Source: an uncultured delta proteobacterium (GTDB taxonomy: Bacteria > Myxococcota_A > Polyangia > Polyangiales > Polyangiaceae). Taken from it: DNA of 57,601 bases. Under the pieces are notes generated by a model. It worked only from the letters and a program-made list of their open reading frames with translations, searched no databases and had not been told where the DNA came from. The DNA lies in contig CAIVJW010000308.1 in the NCBI GenBank assembly GCA_903906315.1, positions 1-57,601 on the forward strand, written 5' to 3'. Each line of letters begins with the position of its first letter. Position 1 is the first letter of the stretch. This document shows positions 44,540 to 54,267 of this stretch, piece by piece. Position numbers and translations under genes: made by a program.

Positions 44540-45043
44540 GTGACGGACCCCTGCACCCCCGACGCGCTCCACGCGGTCACGCTGTACGGCGCGCGGCGCG
44601 CGCTGCTCGTGCTGCACGACGCGGGCGCGGTCGTCCTGCTCGGCGCGGCGACGCACCACGCGATCGCGATGCGCCATTACCTCCGCGGGCGCTTCGAGCG
44701 CGTGGCCGCGGAGAAGACCTGGGCGAGGGTCGTCGCCGCCTCGTACGTGGTCACCTTCGCGCTCGGCGCGATCGTCTACCCGTCGTATCGGTACCACGTG
44801 CGCGGGCTCTACCTCGATCGGTACGCGCCGTTCTACGCGGGGCTCTTCGACGTGAAGGAGGTCTTCGCGTCGCTCACGCTCGTGGTCGCGCTCGCGATCG
44901 GCGCGCTCTCGTTCACGTTCCGGCCCCGCGAAGAGCCCTGGCTCGTGCGCATCTATGCCGCGATGAGCGTGCTCGTCTGCGCGGTCGCGTGGTTCGACGC
45001 GGTCGCGGGCGTGATCGTCGCCTCGGTGCGGGGGATCGGGTGA
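44540..45043 (+). CDS. Integral membrane protein of unknown function
   Basis: This 167-residue protein starts at GTG 44540, though upstream alternatives exist. Four hydrophobic segments are visible: ALLVLHDAGAVVLLGAA, WARVVAASYVVTFALGAIV, VFASLTLVVALAIGALSF and AAMSVLVCAVAWFDAVAGVIVA. A conserved-looking loop has YPSYRYHVRGLYLDRYAPFY. The His residues in HDAG and THHAIAMRHY might bind haem, as in small b-type membrane proteins, but this is a guess. The next gene overlaps by four bases and also encodes a membrane protein. Confidence 0.75.
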   Translation: MTDPCTPDALHAVTLYGARRALLVLHDAGAVVLLGAATHHAIAMRHYLRGRFERVAAEKTWARVVAASYVVTFALGAIVYPSYRYHVRGLYLDRYAPFYAGLFDVKEVFASLTLVVALAIGALSFTFRPREEPWLVRIYAAMSVLVCAVAWFDAVAGVIVASVRGIG

Positions 45044-45471
45044 CCGACCGGCGCGCCGCGATCGCCGGTCCGGGGCCCTCGGCGCGCGTATTCGTGGCGT
45101 TCCTGGCGGCGCGCGGGGCGTTCGGCCTGACGTTCCTCGCGAGCGCGATCGGGCGCTGGCCGGTCGTCTGGTACCTGCCGCTCGATCACCGGTTCGCGTT
45201 CGCGGCCGAGCGCCCGCCGGCCGAGCTCGCCATGGACTGGTTCGGGCGCACGGGCCTCGGCCTCGCGAGCGCGCTCGCGGCCGGGCTCGCCGCGTTCGCG
45301 CTCGCGGCGCGCGGGCCGATGGCGCGCGCCCTCGTGCGGCCGGGCTTCGTGAAGAGCCTGGCGCACGCGGGCGCGCTCGTGCTGTTCGTCGACTTCAGCT
45401 ACTTCGGCTGGGTGCTCCTGCACCAGACGCCCGCGCCGCTGCCGATCCCGAGCTGGTACTGCCCGCGCTGA
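45040..45471 (+). CDS. Small integral membrane protein of unknown function
   Basis: This 143-residue protein starts at a GTG overlapping the previous stop (GTGA), so the two are translated together. It has three to four hydrophobic segments (VFVAFLAARGAFGLTFLASA, GLGLASALAAGLAAFALAA, HAGALVLFVDFSYFGWVLL). The C-terminus ends in PIPSWYCPR. No family recognised. The gene ends two bases before the convergent peroxidase-like gene. Confidence 0.75.
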   Translation: MTDRRAAIAGPGPSARVFVAFLAARGAFGLTFLASAIGRWPVVWYLPLDHRFAFAAERPPAELAMDWFGRTGLGLASALAAGLAAFALAARGPMARALVRPGFVKSLAHAGALVLFVDFSYFGWVLLHQTPAPLPIPSWYCPR

Positions 45472-45473
45472 CG

Positions 45474-46634
45474 CTACTTCGGGTCGGCCTTCGGGGTCGT
45501 CGGCGTCGACGCGGGGAGCTTCGGCTTCGCGACGTACGCCGTGGGCAGGTCGCCCGTCAGCGTCTTCAGCCACGCGACGATCGACCGCACCTCGCCGTCC
45601 TTCAGATCCTTGCCGACCTGGTGTGCGGCCATCGCCTTGACGGCCTCCTCGAGCGTCTTCGCCGAGGCGTCGTGAAAATAGGGCGCCGTCTTCTCGACGT
45701 TCCGCAGCGTCGGGACCTTGAACACCAGCTTGTCGACGTCGGCCTTCGTGACCTCGAAGCGCCCCTGGTCCTTCTGGTTCGGCCAGGGCCTGACGACGCC
45801 CGTCTTCTGGTACATCGCGCCGCCGACGTACGCGCCGTTGTGGCACGCCGCGCAGCCCGCCTCGAGGAAGGCCTCGAAGCCCGCCTTCTCGTCGTCGGTG
45901 AGCGCGCTCTTGTCACCCTCGAGGTATTTGTCCCAGCGCGAGGGCGTGACGAGCTTGCGCTCGAACGCGCCGATGGCCTTGGCCAGGTTGTCGTACGTGA
46001 CGGCGTCCTTGGCTTCCGGGAACGCCTTCTTGAAGGCGTCGACGTACGCGGGGATGGACGTCAGCACCGCGACGACGTGCGCCTCGTCGGCCATCGCCAT
46101 CTCGACCGGGTTCAGGATCGGGCCCTTCGCCTGCGCCTCGACGTCGGCCGCGCGCCCGTCCCAGAACTGCACGAACTGGCCGGCCGCGTTGTAGACGGTG
46201 GGCGAGTTGCGCCCGCCCTTCTGGCCCTTGTGGCCCGTGGAGACGTCCTTGCCGTCGACGCCATACGCGCCGAGGTCGTGGCAGCTGTCACAGGAGAGGT
46301 CCTGGTTCTTCGACAGGCGCGTCTCGAAGTAGAGCATTCGCCCGAGGTCCACCTTCGCGCCGGTGAGGGAGCCGTCCTTGGACTCCATCGCCTTGGGCAG
46401 CGGCTTGAACGCGCCGAGCTTGTCGGCGCCGAGGTCCTTGCCCTTCGCGGCCGTGGGCGCCGCGGCCCCGCTCGTCGCGGGAGCGGCGGAGAGGCCGGTC
46501 GCCTTGGCCGTCGCGGTCGCGCTGGCCGCGGCGGGCGGAGTCGCCGGCTTGTCGTCCTTGCAGGCGGCAAAGACCGTCGCGGTCACGAGGCAGACGACGA
46601 GCGTGAGAGGCCCGATTCCGTGGGTTCGTAGCAT
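45474..46634 (-). CDS. Di-haem cytochrome c peroxidase/MauG-family lipoprotein
   Basis: This 386-residue protein has a lipobox VFAAC (Cys25) followed by an Ala/Thr/Pro linker. Two CxxCH motifs: CDSCH at 115-119 and CAACH at 261-265, the spacing of bacterial di-haem peroxidases. GRMLYFETRLSKNQDLSC, RNSPTVYNA, FWDGRA and KVPTLRNVEKTAPYFHDA are family signatures. It probably reduces hydrogen peroxide with electrons from small c-type cytochromes at the periplasmic face; MauG-like oxidation chemistry is an alternative. The ATG at 46634 is the natural start. Confidence 0.93.
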   Translation of the reverse strand: MLRTHGIGPLTLVVCLVTATVFAACKDDKPATPPAAASATATAKATGLSAAPATSGAAAPTAAKGKDLGADKLGAFKPLPKAMESKDGSLTGAKVDLGRMLYFETRLSKNQDLSCDSCHDLGAYGVDGKDVSTGHKGQKGGRNSPTVYNAAGQFVQFWDGRAADVEAQAKGPILNPVEMAMADEAHVVAVLTSIPAYVDAFKKAFPEAKDAVTYDNLAKAIGAFERKLVTPSRWDKYLEGDKSALTDDEKAGFEAFLEAGCAACHNGAYVGGAMYQKTGVVRPWPNQKDQGRFEVTKADVDKLVFKVPTLRNVEKTAPYFHDASAKTLEEAVKAMAAHQVGKDLKDGEVRSIVAWLKTLTGDLPTAYVAKPKLPASTPTTPKADPK

Positions 46635-46815
46635 CGAAGACGTCCTCCTGCCGGCGACGCTCCCCCCCGGGCCCCGCGCGCTCGGCGTCGTGTGGCTTAG
46701 GACGCGTTCGGCGCGGACGCCAGGGTGCCGGGCCGGGGGCGCGTCGCGAATGGCCGGCGGATCGCCGACCGCGCCTCCTCCGTGGGGGGACCTGCGCGAG
46801 GCCGTGAACGCCCGG

Positions 46816-47211
46816 CTATTTCAGCCACATCGGCACGAACGCCGGCGACGCGATCGCCAGCACGATGGCCGCCGCGCCGATCACCGAGCAGCCGTGGACG
46901 AGGGCGCGCGCGATGGCCGAAGGGCCGCGAGCCTGCGCGTCGGCGATCGAAGCGAGGCTCGCGAGCGCCCACGAGGCCGGCAGCACGACCGCCAGGCCGT
47001 AGAGGGGCGAGACGGTCTCGCCCGCGCTGCGAGGCGTGACGAGCGCGGCGACGAGCAGGTAGGCGGCGAAGAGGTAGACCGTGGGGCTCGCGAGGCGGTG
47101 GGTGACCAGGCGAGCTCGCCCGGCGCGCGCGCCGCGCACGAGGCCGACCGCGGCCGAGCCGATCGCCGCGGCGACGGACGCGAGGCAGACGATCCAAGCC
47201 CAGTACGCCAC
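46816..47211 (-). CDS. Small four-helix membrane protein
   Basis: This is a 131-residue protein with four hydrophobic helices covering almost all of it (WAWIVCLASVAAAIGSAAV, TVYLFAAYLLVAALV, LYGLAVVLPASWALASLA, SVIGAAAIVLAIASPAF). Short Arg-rich loop GARAGRARLVTHR after helix one predicts the topology. No enzymatic motif and no family I can name. It stands alone: 181 bases before the next minus-strand gene and about 110 after the previous one. Confidence 0.7.
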   Translation of the reverse strand: MAYWAWIVCLASVAAAIGSAAVGLVRGARAGRARLVTHRLASPTVYLFAAYLLVAALVTPRSAGETVSPLYGLAVVLPASWALASLASIADAQARGPSAIARALVHGCSVIGAAAIVLAIASPAFVPMWLK

Positions 47212-47275
47212 GGCGCGATCATACGACGGGCTGCCGTCGCCGCAGCGCCGCCGTGCCCGAAATGACGACGGCCAC

Positions 47276-47301
47276 GGCCACGGTCGCCCGGGGTCGTGGC
47301 C
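47276..47301 (-). terminator. GC-rich hairpin downstream of the LysM gene
   Basis: GGCCACG and CGTGGCC form a perfect 7-bp stem with a 12-nt loop, 20-45 bases after the LysM-protein stop on the minus strand. No T-run follows, so it may only be an mRNA-end hairpin or chance. Confidence 0.3.
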
Positions 47302-47320
47302 GCGCGCCGGAGGCAGCGGG

Positions 47321-48622
47321 CTAGAAGCCCTTGCGCATCACGAGGATCGCGTCGCGCTCGACCTCGTGCGTCGAGCTCGTGATGAGGCACATCGCGGTGT
47401 GCTCCCGGACGTGGATGATGCGCAGCTCCGCGTAGGTCTCGTCCGGGAGCAGGTCGTCGTCGGAGGCGAAGGTCCTCTCGTCGACCTGCGCGTACCTGTC
47501 GTCCTCCATCCGCGGGCGGGTGCGAGACAGCTTGCCGGCCCGCCTGTGGTCGCGGATCCAGCGGTCGCCGCGCTCGACGGCGAAGAAGCGGTTGCCCGGC
47601 TTGACGCCCTCCTCGCTGCCCTTGTTCACGAACACGACCTGGCCCTGGCCCCAGAACTGGTGCGGGAAGAGCGCCGTCGCGATCGAGCCGTCGAGGTCCT
47701 GATCGGCGATCTTGGGCTGGACGACCTCGAAGCGCCGGCCGATGGGGCCGACCTTCGCTCCGCGCTCGATCGTGTCGACGGACTCGATCACCTGCGCGCG
47801 GACCATGTGCGTCTTCGGGTTGTACCGATCGACGCGGGCCGTGCCGCGGATCGAGACGAGCTGGCCGGACGCCTCGTGGACATCGACCTTGAGCGGCATG
47901 AAGATCGTGAGCTCCTGGCCGAGCTGCACGTCGCGGTCGCTCGCGAGCTGGATGTAGAGGTCGCGCGTTTCGGTCAGGATGACGTGGTCGTTCGGGCTGC
48001 CGACGACCTCGCCCCAGGTGTCCTTGGTCGCGTCGTCGACGTAGCCGACCTCGCGGATGAAGACCGTCTGCGGCGCGACCGTCGAGCGCCGCAGCGCGAA
48101 CGTGCTGCCGCGAGCCTGAGCGCCGTCGCGCAGCCGGATGCGGTCGCCGGGGTAGATCCAGTGCGGGTTCTGCACCTGCGGGTTGAGCGACCACACGCGA
48201 GGCCAGAAGTAGGCGTTCTGGTAGTAGTGCTGCGAGATCTCCCAGAGCGTGTCGCCGCGGCGGACCGAGTGCGCCTCCGGCACGTACGATCCGTCGACCA
48301 CGTAGGTGCCGCCGCTGCCACCGCGGACGGTGCCGCCCGCGCCCGCACCGGCGCCGAAGTCGAAGCCGTCCCTCGAGCGGGAGGTGTCGCTCGAGGATCG
48401 CGCGCTCGATGGCAGGTGGCTGTCCGGGTTCCACGCCGGCGCGGCGGGGGCAGCTGCCGGACCCGGCACCTGCACGACCGTCACGTTCGGCGCGGACCCT
48501 CCGCCGGGGTCACCGCCGCCGGAGGCGCCGGTGTCCTGGGCGGCTGCCAGCGTGGGGGCCGTGATCAGCGCGACGGCGCCGGCGAGAGAGACGAGGAACG
48601 AGGGCGTACGGTCGTTGTTCAT
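47321..48622 (-). CDS. Secreted LysM domain protein
   Basis: This 433-residue protein has a cleavable signal (FLVSLAGAVALITAPTLAAAQ) and a Gly/Ser/Pro-rich spacer. A LysM domain follows at about 117-163 (HSVRRGDTLWEIS, then WPRVWSLNPQ, WIYPGDRIRL). The C-terminal 270 residues are beta-rich with repeated strand pairs (VHEASGQLVSIRGTARVD, GQVVFVNKGSEEGVKPGNRF), suggesting an SH3- or OB-like region binding envelope partners. LysM binds GlcNAc-containing glycans, mainly peptidoglycan. The ATG overlaps the stop of the upstream lipoprotein gene (ATGA), which suggests the pair works together at the cell wall. Confidence 0.9.
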   Translation of the reverse strand: MNNDRTPSFLVSLAGAVALITAPTLAAAQDTGASGGGDPGGGSAPNVTVVQVPGPAAAPAAPAWNPDSHLPSSARSSSDTSRSRDGFDFGAGAGAGGTVRGGSGGTYVVDGSYVPEAHSVRRGDTLWEISQHYYQNAYFWPRVWSLNPQVQNPHWIYPGDRIRLRDGAQARGSTFALRRSTVAPQTVFIREVGYVDDATKDTWGEVVGSPNDHVILTETRDLYIQLASDRDVQLGQELTIFMPLKVDVHEASGQLVSIRGTARVDRYNPKTHMVRAQVIESVDTIERGAKVGPIGRRFEVVQPKIADQDLDGSIATALFPHQFWGQGQVVFVNKGSEEGVKPGNRFFAVERGDRWIRDHRRAGKLSRTRPRMEDDRYAQVDERTFASDDDLLPDETYAELRIIHVREHTAMCLITSSTHEVERDAILVMRKGF

Positions 48623-49218
48623 TTCTTCGCACCCGGGGCGGGAGCCGCGGCCGGTGTCGGTCGCGGCGCGGCTTTGGTGGCTTTGTCGAGCGGGTTCGCG
48701 GCGAGATCGCCTTGCGTCGAGCCGAGCGGCTTCTTGCCAGGCGCGGCCTTCGGGCCGCCCTCCTGAACGATGGTCTTTCCCGAGGATCGCAGCACCGTCG
48801 CGGGGCCGTCCTCGCCGCTGGGCGCGGCGGCAGGCGCCTGCGCGCTGCCGGCGGGACCGATCCGCACGACGTCGAGCGCGGGGCGGTCGCCCTCGCTCGG
48901 TCGCTGCGGCGCGGCGCTGGCGCTCGCGCTGGGCCCGGGAGGCGCTCCCGCGGCCGGCCGACCGCCGCGCAGCTCGATGGCGTCCAGGCGCTCGCCGAGC
49001 GCCGCCGCGTCCGCGCGCGTCTTCAGCACCTCGGATCGGAGCGCGTCGAGCTGGCGCTGCAGCTCCTCGGTCGCCGCGCCGCCGCATCCGACGGCCGCCG
49101 CGCCGAGCGCTGCTGCGACCAGCGCGCCCCAGCGGGCGAGCGCACGCGCCGGGCGGGGAGCGCCCACGCCCCCACGGTCGGCCGGCGTGCTCGCGCGGCG
49201 TTTGCCGAGATCCATCAT
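48619..49218 (-). CDS. Coiled-coil lipoprotein paired with the LysM protein
   Basis: The 199-residue protein starts at the ATG at 49218 (MMDLGKRR). A long basic N-terminus precedes a hydrophobic run and a lipobox ending AVGC. A short coiled coil follows (TEELQRQLDALRSEVLKTRA), then a disordered Ala/Pro/Gly/Lys tail to the end. The layout recalls small lipoproteins that trimerise through a coiled coil, such as the YbgF N-terminus. It is translationally coupled to the LysM gene. No enzymatic domain. Confidence 0.78.
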   Translation of the reverse strand: MMDLGKRRASTPADRGGVGAPRPARALARWGALVAAALGAAAVGCGGAATEELQRQLDALRSEVLKTRADAAALGERLDAIELRGGRPAAGAPPGPSASASAAPQRPSEGDRPALDVVRIGPAGSAQAPAAAPSGEDGPATVLRSSGKTIVQEGGPKAAPGKKPLGSTQGDLAANPLDKATKAAPRPTPAAAPAPGAKK

Positions 49219-49354
49219 GCCAGCTGAAGCGTATGTCGCCGCTCCGCCCGCGGCCAAGAACGCCGCCGATCTCACGTCGCTGGCGGTGCGTCGGCCCGGT
49301 CCGCCCCACTTCTGCTACCGTGCGCTCGTCGAATCTTCCTCGCACGAGGCGAAC

Positions 49355-49945
49355 GTGAGCACGACCTTCTCTGGCGACTTCCCGCGCGGGCTCCCGGCTC
49401 GCTCGCTCCTCTGCGGCGCGCTGTCGCTCCTCGCGTGCGGCGGCGAGGCGGGCACCAACCCGGTCACGACGACCGCGACCGCCTCGAGCGGGGGCGGCGG
49501 GGCGGGCTCGGGCCGCGCGTGCTTCGACGACGCCGCGTTCGACGCGGCCTCGCCGTCCACGACGTTCACGGGCGACGTGCTGCCGATGTTCCGCCGATCG
49601 TGCGGCCTGTCCGCGTCCTGCCACGGGGCCGATCCCGGCGCGACCGGGCAGCCTTACCTCGGGCCTGCCCAGAGCGCTGGCGACCTCGGGCCCGCCGCGA
49701 TCGCCGCCCTGCACGCCGCGATCGTCGACGTCGCGTCGACGAAGGAGCCCTCGATGAAGCTCGTCGCGCCCGGCGACCCCTCGAGGAGCTTCCTCCTTCA
49801 CAAGATCGACGGGCTCGGCTGCGACGCGCTCGCGTGCGCTGCGAGCGGGACGTGCGGCGCGCAGATGCCCCAGGGCAGCGCCCTGGCGCCGGCCGAGCGA
49901 GACACCGTGCGGCGCTGGATTGCGCAGGGAGCGAAGGCGGATTGA
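49355..49945 (+). CDS. Lipoprotein with cytochrome-like Cys-rich domain
   Basis: The 196-residue protein starts at a GTG at 49355 and has a lipobox SLLAC. After a Thr/Ser/Gly linker comes FTGDVLPMFRRSCGLSASCHG. This resembles the start of the cytochrome-c-like domains of many myxobacterial lipoproteins, but the spacing is CX5CH, not CX2CH, so covalent haem is uncertain. A second pair of Cys is near CDALACAASGTC, followed by MPQGSALAPAERDTVRRWIAQGA, the typical C-terminal helix of such domains. It overlaps ruvA by four bases, an accidental-looking pairing. Confidence 0.8.
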   Translation: MSTTFSGDFPRGLPARSLLCGALSLLACGGEAGTNPVTTTATASSGGGGAGSGRACFDDAAFDAASPSTTFTGDVLPMFRRSCGLSASCHGADPGATGQPYLGPAQSAGDLGPAAIAALHAAIVDVASTKEPSMKLVAPGDPSRSFLLHKIDGLGCDALACAASGTCGAQMPQGSALAPAERDTVRRWIAQGAKAD

Positions 49946-50550
49946 TCGGGCGACTCACGGGGCGGGTGGTCGAGGAAGCTGGGGACGGGGCGCTCGTCCT
50001 CGACGTCGGCGGCGTGGGCTACGAGGTGGCGGCGCCGCTCGGCACGCTCGGGCGCGCGACGGCCGACGCGGCCGGCGTGGTCAGCCTGCACGTGCACACG
50101 CACGTGCGCGAGGACGCGCTCCTCCTCTACGGCTTCGCGACCGCGGACGACAAGGCGGTCTTCCGCGCGCTGATCTCGGTCTCCAACGTCGGTCCGAAGA
50201 TCGCGCTCGCGATCCTCGGCGGGCTCGCCGCGCCCGAGCTCGCCGCGGTGGTCGCGCGCGGCGACACGGCCAAGCTCACGCAGGTGCCCGGGATCGGCAA
50301 GAAGACCGCCGAGCGCATCGTGCTCGAGCTGAAGGACAAGCTCGGCGGGATCGTGCAGGCCCACGCGCCCGCCTCGGCGCCTCGCCCTGCCGCGCAGAGC
50401 TCGCAGGCCGAGGTGCTCGTGCGGGCGCTCACCGGCATGGGCTTTCGTCAGGTCGAGGCCGAGCGGGCCGTCACGGCGCTCGGGTCGCGCGTCGACTCGG
50501 CGCCGATGGGCGAGCTGGTCCGCGAGGCGCTCGCCTCGCTCGCTCGCTGA
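49942..50550 (+). CDS. ruvA: Holliday junction DNA helicase subunit RuvA
   Basis: This is a 202-residue protein; the TTG start overlaps the previous stop (TTGA). The OB-fold N-terminus reads IGRLTGRVVEE, HVHTHVREDALLLYGF, then come the helix-hairpin-helix motifs VSNVGPKIALAIL and VPGIGKKTAERIVLELKDKL, and the C-terminal RuvB-binding domain LVRALTGMGFRQVEAERAV. RuvA binds four-way junctions and loads the RuvB motor for branch migration. Neither ruvB nor ruvC is next to it here. Length is normal. Confidence 0.97.
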   Translation: MIGRLTGRVVEEAGDGALVLDVGGVGYEVAAPLGTLGRATADAAGVVSLHVHTHVREDALLLYGFATADDKAVFRALISVSNVGPKIALAILGGLAAPELAAVVARGDTAKLTQVPGIGKKTAERIVLELKDKLGGIVQAHAPASAPRPAAQSSQAEVLVRALTGMGFRQVEAERAVTALGSRVDSAPMGELVREALASLAR

Positions 50551-50758
50551 CGGAGACGAGGCCAGCTCGCCGCGCCATCGGCCCCTCGCGCGCGCCAAGC
50601 GTCGCGCGGATCGCCCTCATTTGGGCCGCGATCCGCGGGGCGCGGCGCAGCCGGTCGAATGCGCGCGCCTAACAGTCGACAGCGGACGCCCGGCCCGCAT
50701 ATGCTCCCGCCGTCGTACTACCCCCCGGGGGCTCGAATAGCCCGCCTGCGAGGCCGCG

Positions 50759-51877
<1,119 letters not shown>

Positions 51878-51988
51878 ACCGAGGCCGAGCTTCGGCGCTC
51901 GGCCGACGCGCCCCGTGGGCCCGGGTTCACCCGGGCTCTGGCGCGTCGCGATCCCAGCGCGGGCTCGCCGTGCACGCACGAGGTCGTC

Positions 51989-52387
51989 ATGGAACCGCTC
52001 CGCACCATCCGCGTGGTCGCCGCCGTCATCGAGCACGAGGGCCGGTACTTGATCACGCAGCGCCGCCCGACGGCCGTCCTGCCTCTCCTCTGGGAGTTCC
52101 CCGGCGGCCGCGTCGAGGAAAGTGAGACCGACTCGGCCGCGCTCGAGCGCGAGGTCCGCCATCGCCTCGGCGTCTCCATCCAGGCCGGCCAGCTGATCTC
52201 GTTCGTCAGTCACCCCTACGAGCGCTACGTCGTCGACCTCTACCTCTACGAGTGCCACATCACGAACGGCGAGCCCGCGCCCCTCGCGGTCAACGCGTTC
52301 AAGTGGGTCACGAGCGCCGAGTTCGACCAGTACGCCTTCACGCCCGCCGACGAGGCGAGCATGAACAAGCTGTTGGGCGTGGCGTGA
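51989..52387 (+). CDS. Nudix-fold protein with a degenerate Nudix box
   Basis: The 132-residue protein has the MutT-like layout: IRVVAAVIEHEGRYLITQR, then WEFPGGRVEESE. In the Nudix box (G40-x5-E46-x7-REUxEExGU) the segment reads REVRHRLGV: Arg54 and Glu55 remain, but the two metal-binding glutamates are His58 and Arg59. Hydrolase activity is therefore doubtful. It may be a binding protein or have another metal arrangement. The length and the flanking motifs are otherwise those of (deoxy)nucleoside triphosphate pyrophosphohydrolases. The start ATG follows a GAGG. Confidence 0.88.
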   Translation: MEPLRTIRVVAAVIEHEGRYLITQRRPTAVLPLLWEFPGGRVEESETDSAALEREVRHRLGVSIQAGQLISFVSHPYERYVVDLYLYECHITNGEPAPLAVNAFKWVTSAEFDQYAFTPADEASMNKLLGVA

Positions 52388-52478
52388 CGCGCTCCTGCTG
52401 AGGTATCGTTCGAAGCTCGGGCGCGGTCGTCGCCCGAGCGGGGGCGCGCCTCGACGTCGCTGCCCCGGAGGCTCGAGG

Positions 52479-53117
52479 ATGCTTCGGATCGTGAGGGGCT
52501 GCGCTGTCGCCGCCGCGCTGGCCGCGGGGTGCGGGTATCCGAGCTTCGACTTCGCGACCGGGAAGACGAGCACCGGCAAGACCACGTCCACGGCGACCGC
52601 TACGGGGACTGCCGGTGGCGGCGGTGCTGGCGGGGCCGGCAGCGGCGGCGCTGGCGGCGGCGCGGGCGGGGTGACGGCGAGCGGCGGCGCGGGCGGGGCG
52701 ACGACGGGCACGGGGGGGCACGCCGGCGCGCCTCCCGAGCCGACGGTAGAGTGCTCCGACGGCAACGACGTCTGCGCGGTGGGCGAGGTCTGCTGCTACC
52801 ACTCCCACTACTTCAGCTGCGACCACTGCGCCGCGCCCGGGGCGTGCCTGCCGTACTCCTCGATCCAGTCGGAGCCCTGCGACGTCGCCGGCGACAAGTA
52901 CTACAAGCTCGCGTGCGCCCGGAGCGCCGACTGCGACGCGGGCACCGTCTGTTGTGGCACGGTCGTCGATGGGCAGTCCGGCAAGATCATCCTCGGTACG
53001 GTCTGCGCGAAGAGCTGCGACCAGCCCGACAACTACGTGATGTGCATCAAGGGCAGCGATTGCCCCAGCACGCCCTGCAATACCGCCGACTACGGCAGCT
53101 ACGGCTACTGCAACTGA
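52479..53117 (+). CDS. Gly-rich, Cys-rich lipoprotein
   Basis: This 212-residue protein has a lipobox LAAGC (Cys18). Residues about 28-85 are a Lys/Thr then Gly/Ala linker; the rest has about 17 cysteines, among them CAVGEVCCYHS, CDHC, CDAGTVCCG, CPSTPC. The CCxxx pattern resembles disulfide-knot modules of the surface lipoproteins at 2-238 and 426-1175. No haem motif. GGAGG precedes the ATG. Unknown function; probably surface-exposed or spore-coat-related by analogy, without direct evidence. Confidence 0.8.
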   Translation: MLRIVRGCAVAAALAAGCGYPSFDFATGKTSTGKTTSTATATGTAGGGGAGGAGSGGAGGGAGGVTASGGAGGATTGTGGHAGAPPEPTVECSDGNDVCAVGEVCCYHSHYFSCDHCAAPGACLPYSSIQSEPCDVAGDKYYKLACARSADCDAGTVCCGTVVDGQSGKIILGTVCAKSCDQPDNYVMCIKGSDCPSTPCNTADYGSYGYCN

Positions 53118-53162
53118 GGGCCTGCGAGGCCGGCTCGGCTCCGCAGCCGCCGACCGATCGGC

Positions 53163-54209
53163 TCAGAACGCGCCGAGCACGCGCGCTCCGCCGACGGTCG
53201 GCTCGAAGCGGAGGGCGGTCGCCTTCGGCTCCGCGAGGGCCGCCTTGGGCGCCGACGGGAGCACGAAGAAGAGCACCCCGGCCGTCGCGACGCCCGCGAG
53301 GCCCACGCCGAAGAGCACGCTCGACACGGTGCCGTAGCGTTCGCCGTTGAGGCTCGTCGCGTAGTCGTTCGGGTCGCAGCCGCTGTCGCCGTTCTTGCAG
53401 TGGGACCGCACCTCCGCGATCGCCGACTGGCGCAGCCCGAGGAACACGCCCGCGCCGACGAGGCTGGCCACGCCCACGCCGCCGGCGACGTAGACGGGCA
53501 ACCGCGACCGCCTCGGTGGATCGGCGGGCGCGGCGGGGGGCGCTGAGGGGACCGGCGCGGGCTCGTCCTTGTCGTCGACCTCGACGTCGAGCGTCTGCGT
53601 CTCGCGCTCCGCCAGCGTGAGCTCGTGCCGGAAGCCCGGCTTGCCGGCGGTGTCGACCTCGATGACGTGCTTGCCTGGGTCGACGGGGATCTCGGTGTCG
53701 AGGAGGGCGGCGGCGACGGGCGAGCCGTCGAGCAGGATGCGCGATCGCAGGATGCGCCCCGTCGGGTGGAGCTTCAACGCGGGGACGCGCTTGCGCAGGG
53801 CCTCGGCTCGCGGCGCCGCGTTCTCGGCGACGTCGGCTGCGCTCTTGCCGGCCTTCTTGGCCTCCTCGGCGGCGAGCTCGAAGCCGTTGATGGCCGAGAC
53901 GAGGTGGCCGAGGTTCTCGTCGCAGAGCGCGAGGTGGAAGCGCACCTGCGGCGTCATCTTCACGCCGGCGACCTTCTTGAACTTCTCGAGCGCCTCGGGC
54001 CAGCTGTTGCGCTTCTCGTCGTCCTTGCCCTCGTTGAACAGGGCGCGGGCGGCGGCGAGCTCCTCCGGGGAAGGCTCGTCTGCGCGGGCGGCGGCCGAGG
54101 TCGTGGCGCCGACCGCGATCGCGATCGCGAGCGCCGCGCCGAGCCGGCGAGGGGGGCGTTCGCCCTCGACCGAGCGGCGCGCGATCGGGGCGTCGGAGCG
54201 GCGGCGCAT
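53163..54209 (-). CDS. TPR-like exported protein with PEGA-type region and C-terminal membrane helices
   Basis: This 348-residue protein starts with a signal-type segment (LGAALAIAIAVGATTSAAARA). A TPR-like helical pair (EELAAARALFNEGKDDEKR, WPEALEKFKKVA, RFHLALCDENLGHLVSAI) is followed by a beta region (ILLDGSPVAAALLDTEIPVDPGKHVIEV) that looks like a PEGA domain. Two C-terminal hydrophobic helices follow (YVAGGVGVASLVGAGVFLGL, GVGLAGVATAGVLFFVLP) flanking a Cys-containing loop. This architecture is common in Polyangia. Function unknown; probably an envelope scaffold. Confidence 0.85.
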   Translation of the reverse strand: MRRRSDAPIARRSVEGERPPRRLGAALAIAIAVGATTSAAARADEPSPEELAAARALFNEGKDDEKRNSWPEALEKFKKVAGVKMTPQVRFHLALCDENLGHLVSAINGFELAAEEAKKAGKSAADVAENAAPRAEALRKRVPALKLHPTGRILRSRILLDGSPVAAALLDTEIPVDPGKHVIEVDTAGKPGFRHELTLAERETQTLDVEVDDKDEPAPVPSAPPAAPADPPRRSRLPVYVAGGVGVASLVGAGVFLGLRQSAIAEVRSHCKNGDSGCDPNDYATSLNGERYGTVSSVLFGVGLAGVATAGVLFFVLPSAPKAALAEPKATALRFEPTVGGARVLGAF

Positions 54210-54267
54210 GACCTTCCCGTCTTACACCACGCGGCGGCGCGCCGTCGCGGGATCTCGCCCCCGACGC

